This document shows positions 38,459 to 45,915 of a stretch of DNA of 64,000 nucleotides, piece after piece (the stretch's first letter is position 1; each line of letters starts with the position of its first letter). The stretch comes from Jejuia pallidilutea. GTDB lineage: Bacteria; Bacteroidota; Bacteroidia; Flavobacteriales; Flavobacteriaceae. The position numbers and the translations under genes were made by a program. The stretch is from contig NZ_PVEO01000002.1 of the NCBI RefSeq assembly GCF_002973595.1, positions 434,001 to 498,000 on the forward strand, given 5' to 3'. The notes below the pieces were generated by a model that saw nothing but the letters and a program-made list of their open reading frames with translations, was not told the origin of the DNA and made no database searches.

Positions 38459-39443
38459 TTTCAAATATTTGGTTAGCGATTTCCACATTTCTACCATAGC
38501 CGCTATTCATTAAATCGGTATAAATCAATAAGGCTGGTACAGTATTTTTATTCCAGTTATTGTTTTGCCAAAACTTTTGGCGCACTTCTACATTACCCGT
38601 TTTATTAGGAACTAAACGCAATGTTTTTGCGATTTCAGGTAATTCCAAATTACTATAGATGGTAAATTCTTGCGGTCTTAAATTATCAGTTAGGATTGCT
38701 CCCGCAGGTTCACCTCCCAAAAGGATTTCACCACCTGTTTGATTTAACAGTTTGTGACGCCAATTTTGAGCCATATCAGAGTCTATAAACTTCATTCGGC
38801 TTCTTATAATTCGAGGTTTTAAAACGGTGTTGAACTCCACTAACCATCGTTCCAAAAGCTCTTCCTTGTTTTTAAGCACTCTTTTGTCTTTGGTTTTAAT
38901 CAAATAATTTAATTCTTCCAGTTCAGCCATCACATTACTTACAGAACCTAGAGATACACCTACTTTTTGAGCAATAGTTCGATATGAATCCTGTAAGTTA
39001 TCGGATTCGCTTAACAAATGAAAGATGATTTTAACTCCAGCTTCCTGAAAGGCTCGAGATTGATTGGTTAAGGTAGCCGTTCTTCTCTTTTGACCTTCAA
39101 TGTAAATCACTAGGTCGTCTTTTTTAACAAAAGCATTGCCTGCAATATCTACATAATTAAACTCCCTCTCCTTTAGCTGATTTGCCGCTTCTTTAGATAT
39201 ATATTGTGCAATTAATATAATTGGTTTATTGCTTCGATTTCTAATTTTTTCAAGCTGTGATAATACCAGTCCCTGATTAGAGCTTCTCATAGCTGATTTT
39301 GCTTCTACTACAAACTGTATGTTTTTGATTTTTAAAATGGCATCATAATTAGTCCTTGATGTTTCAATATCAATTGGAATATCAATTAATTTTTCAAGGT
39401 TAGTAACAGCTTCGTATATAAAATCCTGATTTCGATACATCAT
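38436..39443 (-). CDS. abiEi: AbiEi-type antitoxin (type IV toxin-antitoxin)
   Basis: 335 residues. The N-terminal third (about 1-115) looks like a restriction-endonuclease-like fold with YDAILKIKNIQFVVEAKS. A winged helix (about 125-200) contains QKVGVSLGSVSNVMAELEE. The C-terminal AbiEi domain has the recognisable GGEILLGGEPAGAILTDNL and ALLIYTDLMNSG. Antitoxins of this family neutralise the partner nucleotidyltransferase and repress their own promoter through the winged helix. The start lies five bases from a symmetric four-site operator. The extended N terminus is longer than in classic AbiEi. Confidence 0.82.
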   Translation of the reverse strand: MMYRNQDFIYEAVTNLEKLIDIPIDIETSRTNYDAILKIKNIQFVVEAKSAMRSSNQGLVLSQLEKIRNRSNKPIILIAQYISKEAANQLKEREFNYVDIAGNAFVKKDDLVIYIEGQKRRTATLTNQSRAFQEAGVKIIFHLLSESDNLQDSYRTIAQKVGVSLGSVSNVMAELEELNYLIKTKDKRVLKNKEELLERWLVEFNTVLKPRIIRSRMKFIDSDMAQNWRHKLLNQTGGEILLGGEPAGAILTDNLRPQEFTIYSNLELPEIAKTLRLVPNKTGNVEVRQKFWQNNNWNKNTVPALLIYTDLMNSGYGRNVEIANQIFENELQHIQ

Positions 39444-39447
39444 CTTT

Positions 39448-39500
39448 TGTTCATTATTTTTAAGTGTTCAGTGACAATGAACATTCAAATATATTGAACA
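39448..39500. promoter_or_regulatory. Four-half-site symmetric operator of the AbiE pair
   Basis: TGTTCA occurs at 39448-39453 and 39465-39470, and its inverse TGAACA at 39478-39483 and 39495-39500. Both nested pairs share the same centre (39474), and the 17-base units on either side match each other. The site abuts the antitoxin start. AbiEi proteins are known to autorepress by binding inverted repeats in this position. Confidence 0.65.
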
Positions 39501-39951
39501 TTAAATTTAAAAACAAGTAAAACGTAAATAAAAGCAAACAGGGTTACATTTCATTGCGGAAAAGCGTATTTGCGGATTTAGGAATTATCATATCTTAAAA
39601 TATAACTACGATCAATCTAAAAATCCGACATATATACCATATTGATGTACCTGCTTGCCAGAAGGAAGATATACCATATTTGGCGTTTATAGTTTAAAGA
39701 TATATATAACTGTAGGTTATATTAAAAAAAATTTTGAACAAAAAGGAACTTTAAAAAAAACATAATCAAAATGTAATCTCATGAAAACCAACACCAAATG
39801 TTTCCCAAATGTAATTACTTCCCGATACAATATTTAACTATCCTTATGTCTATTGACGTTAAGGCATTTGGGCAACAAATAGGGTGCAAAAAATACATAA
39901 AAAGAATAAATAAAGAGTAAACATCAATAAATTGAGCTACTAATATAGCAC
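39501..39951. other. Intergenic region without recognised gene
   Basis: AT-rich stretch upstream of the AbiE operator and downstream of the DUF6266 gene. It contains two copies of ATATACCATATT (near 39634 and 39669) and a degenerate CTGCTTGCCAG segment. No ORF, tRNA or convincing attachment site was seen. Confidence 0.35.
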
Positions 39952-39979
39952 AAAAAAAACCGCTCGATTAGAGCGGTTT
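39952..39979 (-). terminator. Intrinsic terminator of the DUF6266 gene
   Basis: On the minus strand AAACCGCTC (39979-39971) pairs perfectly with GAGCGGTTT (39965-39957) across a five-base loop, and the transcript runs on into an eight-T tract (39959-39952). It lies 20 bases past the stop codon. Confidence 0.9.
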
Positions 39980-39999
39980 CCAAATAAAAACACCAAGCA

Positions 40000-40641
40000 T
40001 TAATTAGCTGTACCAGAGCCTAAATAAATACTGTTTGATACTTGACTACCATCAGCAGTAATAAACGCCATAAATAACTCTACCGTATCTCCTGCATAAG
40101 TTGTTGGGATTGAAACAATTTGAGAACCTACTGTTCTGTCTGCTCCATCAAGTAAAGAAATAGATTCCTTTTTTGAGGGATTGTAAACCAACAACATCGC
40201 TTTATCAGTTGCATTTGCGTTACCTTCGGCAGAGTTATCATCCCACCCAAAAGTTACTTCTCCAGCAGTTGCTAAATCAGTCGTCGGGTTTAACGCACCA
40301 GATAAACCTCCGCGACTTACTAAAGCGTTTGGATAGTCAACAACAAAGTTAGGTTCTGTACCTGTAATCGCATTATTCAACACATACGACATTGCAGCAT
40401 TAAATTCTGTTTTCTTAACTGCTAATCCTTTATACCCTAACTTAATAAAAGGCTTTACAGCCTGTAAAAATTCTAAAGTGGCAGTAAACTTTGTTCTTTG
40501 GTTTACTTGACCAACAGTTCTTGGATTGGCTACACTTGAGGGTTTAATTCTAATGTAATCAATTCCTTTCCAGCTTCCACCGATAACGTTTCCAACCTTA
40601 CCTGAAAGCCCTCCTAAAATACCTTGGGAAATTTTACCCAT
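40000..40641 (-). CDS. DUF6266 family protein
   Basis: 213 residues. The N terminus MGKISQGILGGLSGKVGNVI followed by GGSWKGIDYIRIKPSSVAN is the hallmark of the Bacteroidetes DUF6266 family. The first half contains ANPRTVGQVNQRTKF and a helix; the second half (about 120-213) looks like a Fn3-type beta-sandwich. There is no signal peptide. Proteins with this start resemble phage or tail-like structural proteins, but no experimental role is known to me. It is a single gene with its own terminator and no phage genes around it. Confidence 0.78.
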   Translation of the reverse strand: MGKISQGILGGLSGKVGNVIGGSWKGIDYIRIKPSSVANPRTVGQVNQRTKFTATLEFLQAVKPFIKLGYKGLAVKKTEFNAAMSYVLNNAITGTEPNFVVDYPNALVSRGGLSGALNPTTDLATAGEVTFGWDDNSAEGNANATDKAMLLVYNPSKKESISLLDGADRTVGSQIVSIPTTYAGDTVELFMAFITADGSQVSNSIYLGSGTAN

Positions 40642-40766
40642 AACATAAATAATTTAAATGAAACTTATTTTTCTTCGGACTTGGTACGGACTTAACACGA
40701 AGTTGTACCTTCCGACTGAATATATGGCAAGTTTTATGCTATTCGTTAGATATGGATTTTGTTGCT

Positions 40767-41207
40767 TTAGATTGCTTCTTTTTGCATTTTAGAAAATAAA
40801 CTTTGAATGTATGATACTTTCAAATCTGCCATTTTTGAAATGACTTTTTGAAGTTCGGCTTCTTTTTTACTAATTGCTGACACCATATTAATATGCTTTT
40901 GCAATTGAAATTCATTATTTATTAATGATATAAAACTATTTTTTAGAGTATTTCTGCAATCATATATTGAGATAAATGGAATTACACTTCCTTTTAAATA
41001 GTAAGCGTAAAAACCGCCTATTTGTAGCATCATAGACAAATGATACAACGTATTTTTTTCCTTTTCGGTTGAAGTAGTAACTACGAAACAATTAGGGCAA
41101 GGATTTGAGAGCGGTTTTCCGCTGTTTAGCCCTTTGTTTAGTATAAAAAAATGAGGGTTTGAGTAAGCTTTTCCGACTTGGTGTGTTTTTAGTTCAAAAG
41201 TTGACAT
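40767..41207 (-). CDS. Small protein of unknown function (DUF6943-like)
   Basis: 146 residues from the ATG at 41207 (MSTFELKTHQVGKAYSNPHF). The longer open frame upstream would add a low-complexity segment containing GAKRSEA, which reads like translated leader DNA, so the internal start is preferred. A CPNC pair (NPCPNCFVV) suggests a metal-binding knuckle, and the C-terminal 50 residues form a coiled coil (KKEAELQKVISKMADLK). It resembles short proteins found in mobile regions of Bacteroidetes; the DUF assignment is from memory and uncertain. It lies between the DUF6266 gene and the hairpin-rich non-coding region. Confidence 0.55.
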   Translation of the reverse strand: MSTFELKTHQVGKAYSNPHFFILNKGLNSGKPLSNPCPNCFVVTTSTEKEKNTLYHLSMMLQIGGFYAYYLKGSVIPFISIYDCRNTLKNSFISLINNEFQLQKHINMVSAISKKEAELQKVISKMADLKVSYIQSLFSKMQKEAI

Positions 41208-41645
41208 AGCTATCCAATTTAAAATTGCTTCGCTACGCTTCGCGCCATTATTTTTTTTTGAAAAGAAAAAAGATAGCCATAGTTGTTGTGGCGTGGGTAA
41301 GGCTGTCAAGGTTTTTGGATAAAAGTTTTTTTATTGAATGACTAAATCAAAAAAAAAGGTATTGAAAAAAGTTTTATTCAAAACCCGTAGGGCTTGACCT
41401 TTATAGCCTTGTGCGGTTGGCAGAGGTAGCCACATATATTTGCCATCTTTTTTTATTTTAATATTTCAAATTGGTTTAAACTTGATTGAAATTGCCTTTA
41501 ACTTTTCTGGGGAATTAACACTTAAAAAAATAGGTTGCATTTTGTTATTAAGTGTTGGATGAAGCGTTTGTATGGGTAGCGTTTTAAATAGTTGTTTGAT
41601 AAAACAGCATTTAAACAAGCTACTTATACAGGACTTTTAGACAAT

Positions 41646-41687
41646 AGCTAATTGCTTTTTTTGAGGCACGAGAAAAAGCAATATGCT
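41646..41687. repeat. Hairpin 1 of the non-coding region
   Basis: Arms at 41646-41660 and 41673-41687 match at 13 of 15 positions, including a perfect ten-base core ATTGCTTTTT / AAAAAGCAAT, with a 12-base loop. The stem base reads AATAGCT on the left and AATATGCTAT on the right. Confidence 0.7.
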
Positions 41688-41955
41688 ATGGGGTATTACT
41701 ACACTTTATAAACCTATTTTTTTATAACCGCTGACTTGGGTGGTGGGGAAAAGTGGACTTTTATATTTGTTAACGAAATGAAACAAACAAAGACTTGAGG
41801 TAAGGAATACTTGGACTTAACGATGGTTTTGTGCAGCTTGAATGAGGTAACGAATATTATTATCAATTAACGGAAACCTTAAAATGTTCAAATGTTTAAT
41901 GTTAGTTCAAAATGTGGTTTAATGTACGGAAGTGCGCGTTGGAATAGCGGATATT

Positions 41956-42049
41956 TTACATAATACCAGTTATAGCTACAAAATGCATTAATACTGCGAT
42001 AGCAAACCTTTGAAAAGTGCCGTTTGCTACTATAACTTGTATTATGTAA
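41956..42049. repeat. Hairpin 2: 20-bp inverted repeat with nested stem
   Basis: The arms 41956-41975 and 42030-42049 are inverted repeats differing at one of 20 positions (core CATAATAC...GTATTATG). Between them TAGCAAAC and GTTTGCTA form an inner stem. The result would be a long two-part hairpin in RNA or single-stranded DNA. Confidence 0.75.
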
Positions 42050-42093
42050 CATAGCTTGGGTGAGTTTAGGGTTTTATGATAAAATAATAACAG

Positions 42094-42150
42094 AATAGCT
42101 TTTTGCAGTTTGGTTTGATTTTATGAAAACCAAAGCTGTAATATGCTATT
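42094..42150. repeat. Hairpin 3, sharing its stem base with hairpin 1
   Basis: AATAGC (42094-42099) pairs with GCTATT (42145-42150) and an inner arm CAGTTTGGTTT pairs with AAACCAAAGCTG with one mismatch. As in hairpin 1 the left base is AATAGCT and the right base AATATGCTAT, although the inner stems differ. Confidence 0.6.
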
Positions 42151-42277
42151 ACCTTAAAGACAAAAAAACGCTAAACTTGTTAGGTGAGCGGAACAACACA
42201 AAAGACAGAGGATTTTGAGCTTTCGTCAGGCTCAAGACAAGGCAAGCGAAAAAACTGGGTTTTGGGTTGTGGGGAAT

Positions 42278-42306
42278 AAAAAAGAGCCTTCCGAAAAAGA
42301 CTCTTT
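42278..42306 (-). terminator. Intrinsic terminator at the end of the copper operon
   Basis: On the minus strand AAAGAGTC (42306-42299) pairs with GGCTCTTT (42288-42281), with one G-U pair, and is followed by T residues. It starts nine bases past the HMA protein stop codon and closes the long copper-resistance transcript. Confidence 0.75.
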
Positions 42307-42315
42307 CATTATTGC

Positions 42316-42810
42316 TTAATGGTCGTGATTTGAATGGTCATCACTTTTTTCTTCACCAGATTGATTCATCATCATTTCGTGGTCGTATTTACAACAACCT
42401 GGTAAACCATCATATGCTTCTTCATCACCTGCTACTTTTTCAGTATCATACCCTGAAGCTGCAATAGCTTTGTGAATTGTCATAGCATCTGTTTTGGTAT
42501 CATCAAAAGACACATCAATCTTCTTTTTATCGACATCCCAATTAGCACTTGCAACACCTTCAACACCGTTAGCTGCTTTTTCGATAGTGTTTTTACACAT
42601 TCCACAATTTCCTCTCACACCAAAAGACAGGTCTGTCATTGCCATATCTTTAGACATTTCAGTAGTTGTGGTTTCTGTTTCTTTTTTGGTTTCGTTTTTA
42701 CAACTTGTTAAACCTAATGCTGCTATTACAGCTACACTTAAAATTACTTTTTTACTCACGTCGATTACATTTTTGTTTTTGTGTTCGTGATTTTTCTTTG
42801 AAAAATTCAT
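42316..42810 (-). CDS. Periplasmic heavy-metal-associated (HMA) lipoprotein
   Basis: 164 residues. A lipoprotein signal (ending LGLTSCKN) is followed by an acidic linker and an HMA ferredoxin-like domain (about 60-130) whose metal site is GNCGMC, a CxxC variant of the usual MTCxxC. The C-terminal tail is unusual, with LPGCCKYDHEMMMNQ and a terminal HSNHDH, adding Cys, Met and His ligands. It probably carries copper in the periplasm as a chaperone or sponge. It is the last gene of the copper operon, 32 bases after the RND adaptor. Confidence 0.85.
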   Translation of the reverse strand: MNFSKKNHEHKNKNVIDVSKKVILSVAVIAALGLTSCKNETKKETETTTTEMSKDMAMTDLSFGVRGNCGMCKNTIEKAANGVEGVASANWDVDKKKIDVSFDDTKTDAMTIHKAIAASGYDTEKVAGDEEAYDGLPGCCKYDHEMMMNQSGEEKSDDHSNHDH

Positions 42811-42842
42811 TGTTTAAAATTTAATTGTTATTACTTGATTTA

Positions 42843-44621
42843 TTATTCTATTACTTGTTTTACTTCACCACAGGTTAGCATTGCTTCGCCAAAATATGGA
42901 TTGATTACTTTTTCTTCTTTGCTTAACCAATAAGCACCATTATTGTTATCTGCCATTGGACAAAATTCTACATAGACCTTTTCATTGATACCAAATAGTT
43001 GTACAGCATTGATTAGATGTGATGATAAATGTTTAAAATGGTCTCTTTGTGATTTTATATCGGACGTTTCAGAAATTGAAGTTGCAGAAGATTTTATTTC
43101 GCCTTCTAATGACATCCAATGGTTATGCGCCTTATTATCTGGCAACAATTTCATATCTACTTTGTTCAATTTATTTAATAAAGTTGTTGCGTTTGCTGAA
43201 GTACTTATTGAATCTTCTTTTACTAAAGCATCTTTTAAATTGATATACGCATTGTAAACACTATTTAACTGTTGTTGAAATTTCTCTGATACTTCCAAAC
43301 GCTCATTCATATTAGTGTGGTCACTTTCTTTGTTAGATGCATTGTTATCCATACCTAAATGACCTTCGTGTCCAGTCATTACTTTACCACCATCTTTATT
43401 CATCATAGACTTTTTGCCTTGTAGTTGTGCAGCAGCATCTACAGTAAATGTTCCGTTGGTCACTATTTCATTTCCAACAAATAAACCTTCTACAACTTCA
43501 TATTCATTACCAATTTGATTGCCTAATTTAATTTCACGCATTTCAAAAATAGGTTGGTCTGGATTTGTTTTAAGGTACACCACAGAACGTTCACCTGTCC
43601 ATAATACGGAAGATGCAGGAATTGATAATACTTCATCATTTTTAGCTGTACTGCCTTCAATATTTGCGGTTACAAACATTCCTGGTTTAAATACATCGTC
43701 CTTATTGCTTAAAACAACACGTAAGGTTACAGTTCTTGTTTTCGTGTTTAAAACTGGGTCAATGAAATCAACTTTACCTTTAAACTCTTTATTAGGATAA
43801 GCATTGGTTGTTATCATCACTTCCTGTCCTTTTTTAAAGCGGTCAATCTGATTTTCATACACATCAAAGTTTCCCCAAACTGTGTTGAGATTGGCAATTT
43901 TTAATAAGGGTTGTCCTTGTTTGATGTAATCGCCTTGCTCTACCAATTTTTCTGTAACAGTACCCGAAACGGTTGCATAAACAGGAAAGTTTTCTTTTAC
44001 TTTTCCTGTTTCTTCAATCTGGTTGATTTGATTTTCAGAGAGTTTCCATAATTTCAATTTATTACGGACTGCTTTGTATAAAGCAGGTTGAGATTCTTTT
44101 AAAGAAGCTGCTGTGATTAATTCTTGTTGTGCTGCATAGAGTTCTGGCGAATAAATGGTTGCCAATAATTGACCTTTACGAACTTCTTCGCCTGTAAAAC
44201 TCACATTCAAACGTTCAATTCTTCCAGCGAAATAACTTACCTGTACTGCATTGGCTTCTTCGTTTTCAGCAATTTTACCAGATAACTTTATGGTGTTGCC
44301 TTCAACATTTCCCTTGCCTACAACAGTTGTTTGAATATTGGCTAATGCCATCGCATTTTCTGTTAGTTTAAATTGGTCTGCCATTAAGCCATCACTTCCG
44401 CTTTCCGCAGGAATTAAATCCATACCACAAATAGGACAATCGCCTGGTTCTGGTTGCATAATTTGTGGATGCATAGAACACGTCCACATTTGATTGGTTG
44501 CTGCAACCGCATCGTGATTATGGTCTATTTCTTCATTTGATGAGCCACCAAAAAGCAACCAACCCAATAACACACCTACTACGAGTATGCCAATATATAT
44601 GACTATTTTATTATTTTTCAT
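42843..44621 (-). CDS. cusB: Cu/Ag efflux RND periplasmic adaptor with metal ribbon and DUF3347 domain
   Basis: 592 residues. An N-terminal membrane anchor (about 7-25) is followed by a heavy-metal-binding ribbon (CSMHPQIMQPEPGDCPICGM, about 48-68), the membrane-fusion core (about 80-420: lipoyl, hairpin and beta-barrel parts) and a C-terminal DUF3347 domain (about 450-590) ending FCPMADNNNGAYWLS with LTCGEV. The adaptor links the inner-membrane pump to the TolC-type channel. The extra C-terminal domain duplicates the free DUF3347 protein at 48931-49533. It overlaps the DUF305 gene by 11 bases. Confidence 0.92.
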   Translation of the reverse strand: MKNNKIVIYIGILVVGVLLGWLLFGGSSNEEIDHNHDAVAATNQMWTCSMHPQIMQPEPGDCPICGMDLIPAESGSDGLMADQFKLTENAMALANIQTTVVGKGNVEGNTIKLSGKIAENEEANAVQVSYFAGRIERLNVSFTGEEVRKGQLLATIYSPELYAAQQELITAASLKESQPALYKAVRNKLKLWKLSENQINQIEETGKVKENFPVYATVSGTVTEKLVEQGDYIKQGQPLLKIANLNTVWGNFDVYENQIDRFKKGQEVMITTNAYPNKEFKGKVDFIDPVLNTKTRTVTLRVVLSNKDDVFKPGMFVTANIEGSTAKNDEVLSIPASSVLWTGERSVVYLKTNPDQPIFEMREIKLGNQIGNEYEVVEGLFVGNEIVTNGTFTVDAAAQLQGKKSMMNKDGGKVMTGHEGHLGMDNNASNKESDHTNMNERLEVSEKFQQQLNSVYNAYINLKDALVKEDSISTSANATTLLNKLNKVDMKLLPDNKAHNHWMSLEGEIKSSATSISETSDIKSQRDHFKHLSSHLINAVQLFGINEKVYVEFCPMADNNNGAYWLSKEEKVINPYFGEAMLTCGEVKQVIE

Positions 44622-45093
44622 TCTCTAATCGTTTTATCATTGCTTTCATTTCTTCTATTTCTTTACGTTGTGCTTGTATAATGTCTTCTGCTAATTTTTT
44701 AACTTCTGGGTCTTGAATATCTGCTCTCTCACTTGTTAAAATAGCGATAGAATGATGTGGTATCATTGCTTTCATCCAAAGGACATCACCAATAATGGGT
44801 GCTTGTGTTCTTACCAACCCTAATGCACCAACAAACAGAATGAAACTACTTGCGAGTATTGCGATATTCTTCTTTTTATCATTATACATTTTTCGCATAA
44901 AAAACCACATTATTACTGCCATTGTTGAAATTCCTAAACACGTCATATAGAATCGTGTTAGACTAAACCATACGTGGTCTATGGAATAGGTGTTTAAATA
45001 CATCGTTATGTACATTGCTACAAATGAGCAAGCCAACATTATAAAGAAGGTTTTGTAATTTCCTTTGTTTGAGTGTTCTTTTGAATTTTCCAT
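44611..45093 (-). CDS. DUF305 family membrane protein
   Basis: 160 residues with about three or four membrane helices in the first 105 residues, then a short DUF305 domain with MIPHHSIAILTSERA and a long charged helix (AEDIIQAQRKEIEEMKAMI). The HH motif of DUF305 is thought to bind metal; members occur widely in copper-resistance clusters, with no settled biochemical role. The downstream adaptor gene starts within its last codons, so translation is coupled. Confidence 0.85.
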   Translation of the reverse strand: MENSKEHSNKGNYKTFFIMLACSFVAMYITMYLNTYSIDHVWFSLTRFYMTCLGISTMAVIMWFFMRKMYNDKKKNIAILASSFILFVGALGLVRTQAPIIGDVLWMKAMIPHHSIAILTSERADIQDPEVKKLAEDIIQAQRKEIEEMKAMIKRLENEK

Positions 45094-45119
45094 AATTTTT
45101 GATTTTATAGTTAAACTTT

Positions 45120-45911
45120 TTACTTACTTAATTTTAATATCCTGAATGCACCTTGTATCACCAATCCAAATACAATGATTCCTATAATTAAATCTGGAAT
45201 ACCAGAATGCAGCCAATTGACTAAAACGCCTGCTGTAATTACGCCAAGATTTATTATAATATCGTTAGAGGTAAAAATCATACTGGCACGCATATGTGCT
45301 TCTTGACTTTTAGATTTTTGTAAGAGGTACAAGCAAATGCCATTTGCAATCAAAGCAAATACTGAAACTATAATCATTGTTGAAAATACAGGTAAAGCTT
45401 CATAGCCTAAAAATCTACGTATTACCTCAACGATTCCGATAATTGCAAGTGTTATCTGAAAATAGCCTGCATATTTTGCAATCCGTTTCTTTTTTAAAAC
45501 TGTACCACCAACCGCTATTAAACTCAATCCGTAAACAAATGAATCTGCCAACATATCTAAACTATCAGCAACTAATCCCATTGATTTTGAAATAAGTCCT
45601 GTACTCATTTCGATAATAAAAAATGCAAAATTGATGATTAGAACTGTCCACAACAGTTTGGATTGACTCCTTGTAGATTCAGTAATAATTGTGTCTGTAT
45701 CTTCTGAACTGATTAAACTTTCATTTAATTTTAATTCATTTAAGGCATTACCAATTTCATTTACATTTGAATTATGATATAGTGTTAAGATTCTTTCTTC
45801 TAAATTAAAATCAAGTTGTTTGATACCATCTATATCAGATAGCTTCATCTTAATTAGATTTTCTTCAGAAGGACAATCCATTTTTGATATTTTGAAAACT
45901 GTTTTCTGCAT
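45120..45911 (-). CDS. Cation diffusion facilitator with degenerate HMA-like N terminus
   Basis: 263 residues. Residues 1-70 resemble an HMA domain with a single Cys (KMDCPSEENLIK), so it would not form the normal two-Cys site. Six membrane helices follow (about 85-260), with the CDF metal-site pattern DSLDMLADSFVYGLS in helix 2 and HMRASMIFTSNDIIINLGV in helix 5. The usual C-terminal cytoplasmic domain of CDF proteins is absent. It would export a divalent cation by proton exchange; which metal is unknown. It lies four bases after the copper ATPase gene. Confidence 0.85.
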   Translation of the reverse strand: MQKTVFKISKMDCPSEENLIKMKLSDIDGIKQLDFNLEERILTLYHNSNVNEIGNALNELKLNESLISSEDTDTIITESTRSQSKLLWTVLIINFAFFIIEMSTGLISKSMGLVADSLDMLADSFVYGLSLIAVGGTVLKKKRIAKYAGYFQITLAIIGIVEVIRRFLGYEALPVFSTMIIVSVFALIANGICLYLLQKSKSQEAHMRASMIFTSNDIIINLGVITAGVLVNWLHSGIPDLIIGIIVFGLVIQGAFRILKLSK

Positions 45912-45915
45912 ATAA

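Larger units (their letters stand above)
41208..42277. other. One-kilobase non-coding region
   Basis: No convincing gene on either strand between the DUF6943-like start and the terminator of the HMA protein. It contains three large hairpins, listed separately, and scattered copies of TGTTCA/GTTCA-like motifs near 41885-41915. Composition is less AT-rich in places (for example near 41730). It could be a remnant of a mobile element, an origin region, or encode a structured RNA. Confidence 0.5.

Noticed and set aside
39501-39951. CTGCTTGCCAG segment as a dispersed palindromic repeat
   Set aside because: The arms do not pair well and only one copy is seen in the window.
41208-41309. N-terminal extension of the CPNC small protein
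   Set aside because: It reads as low-complexity leader DNA with a GAKRSEA segment, and a conserved-looking start follows at 41207.
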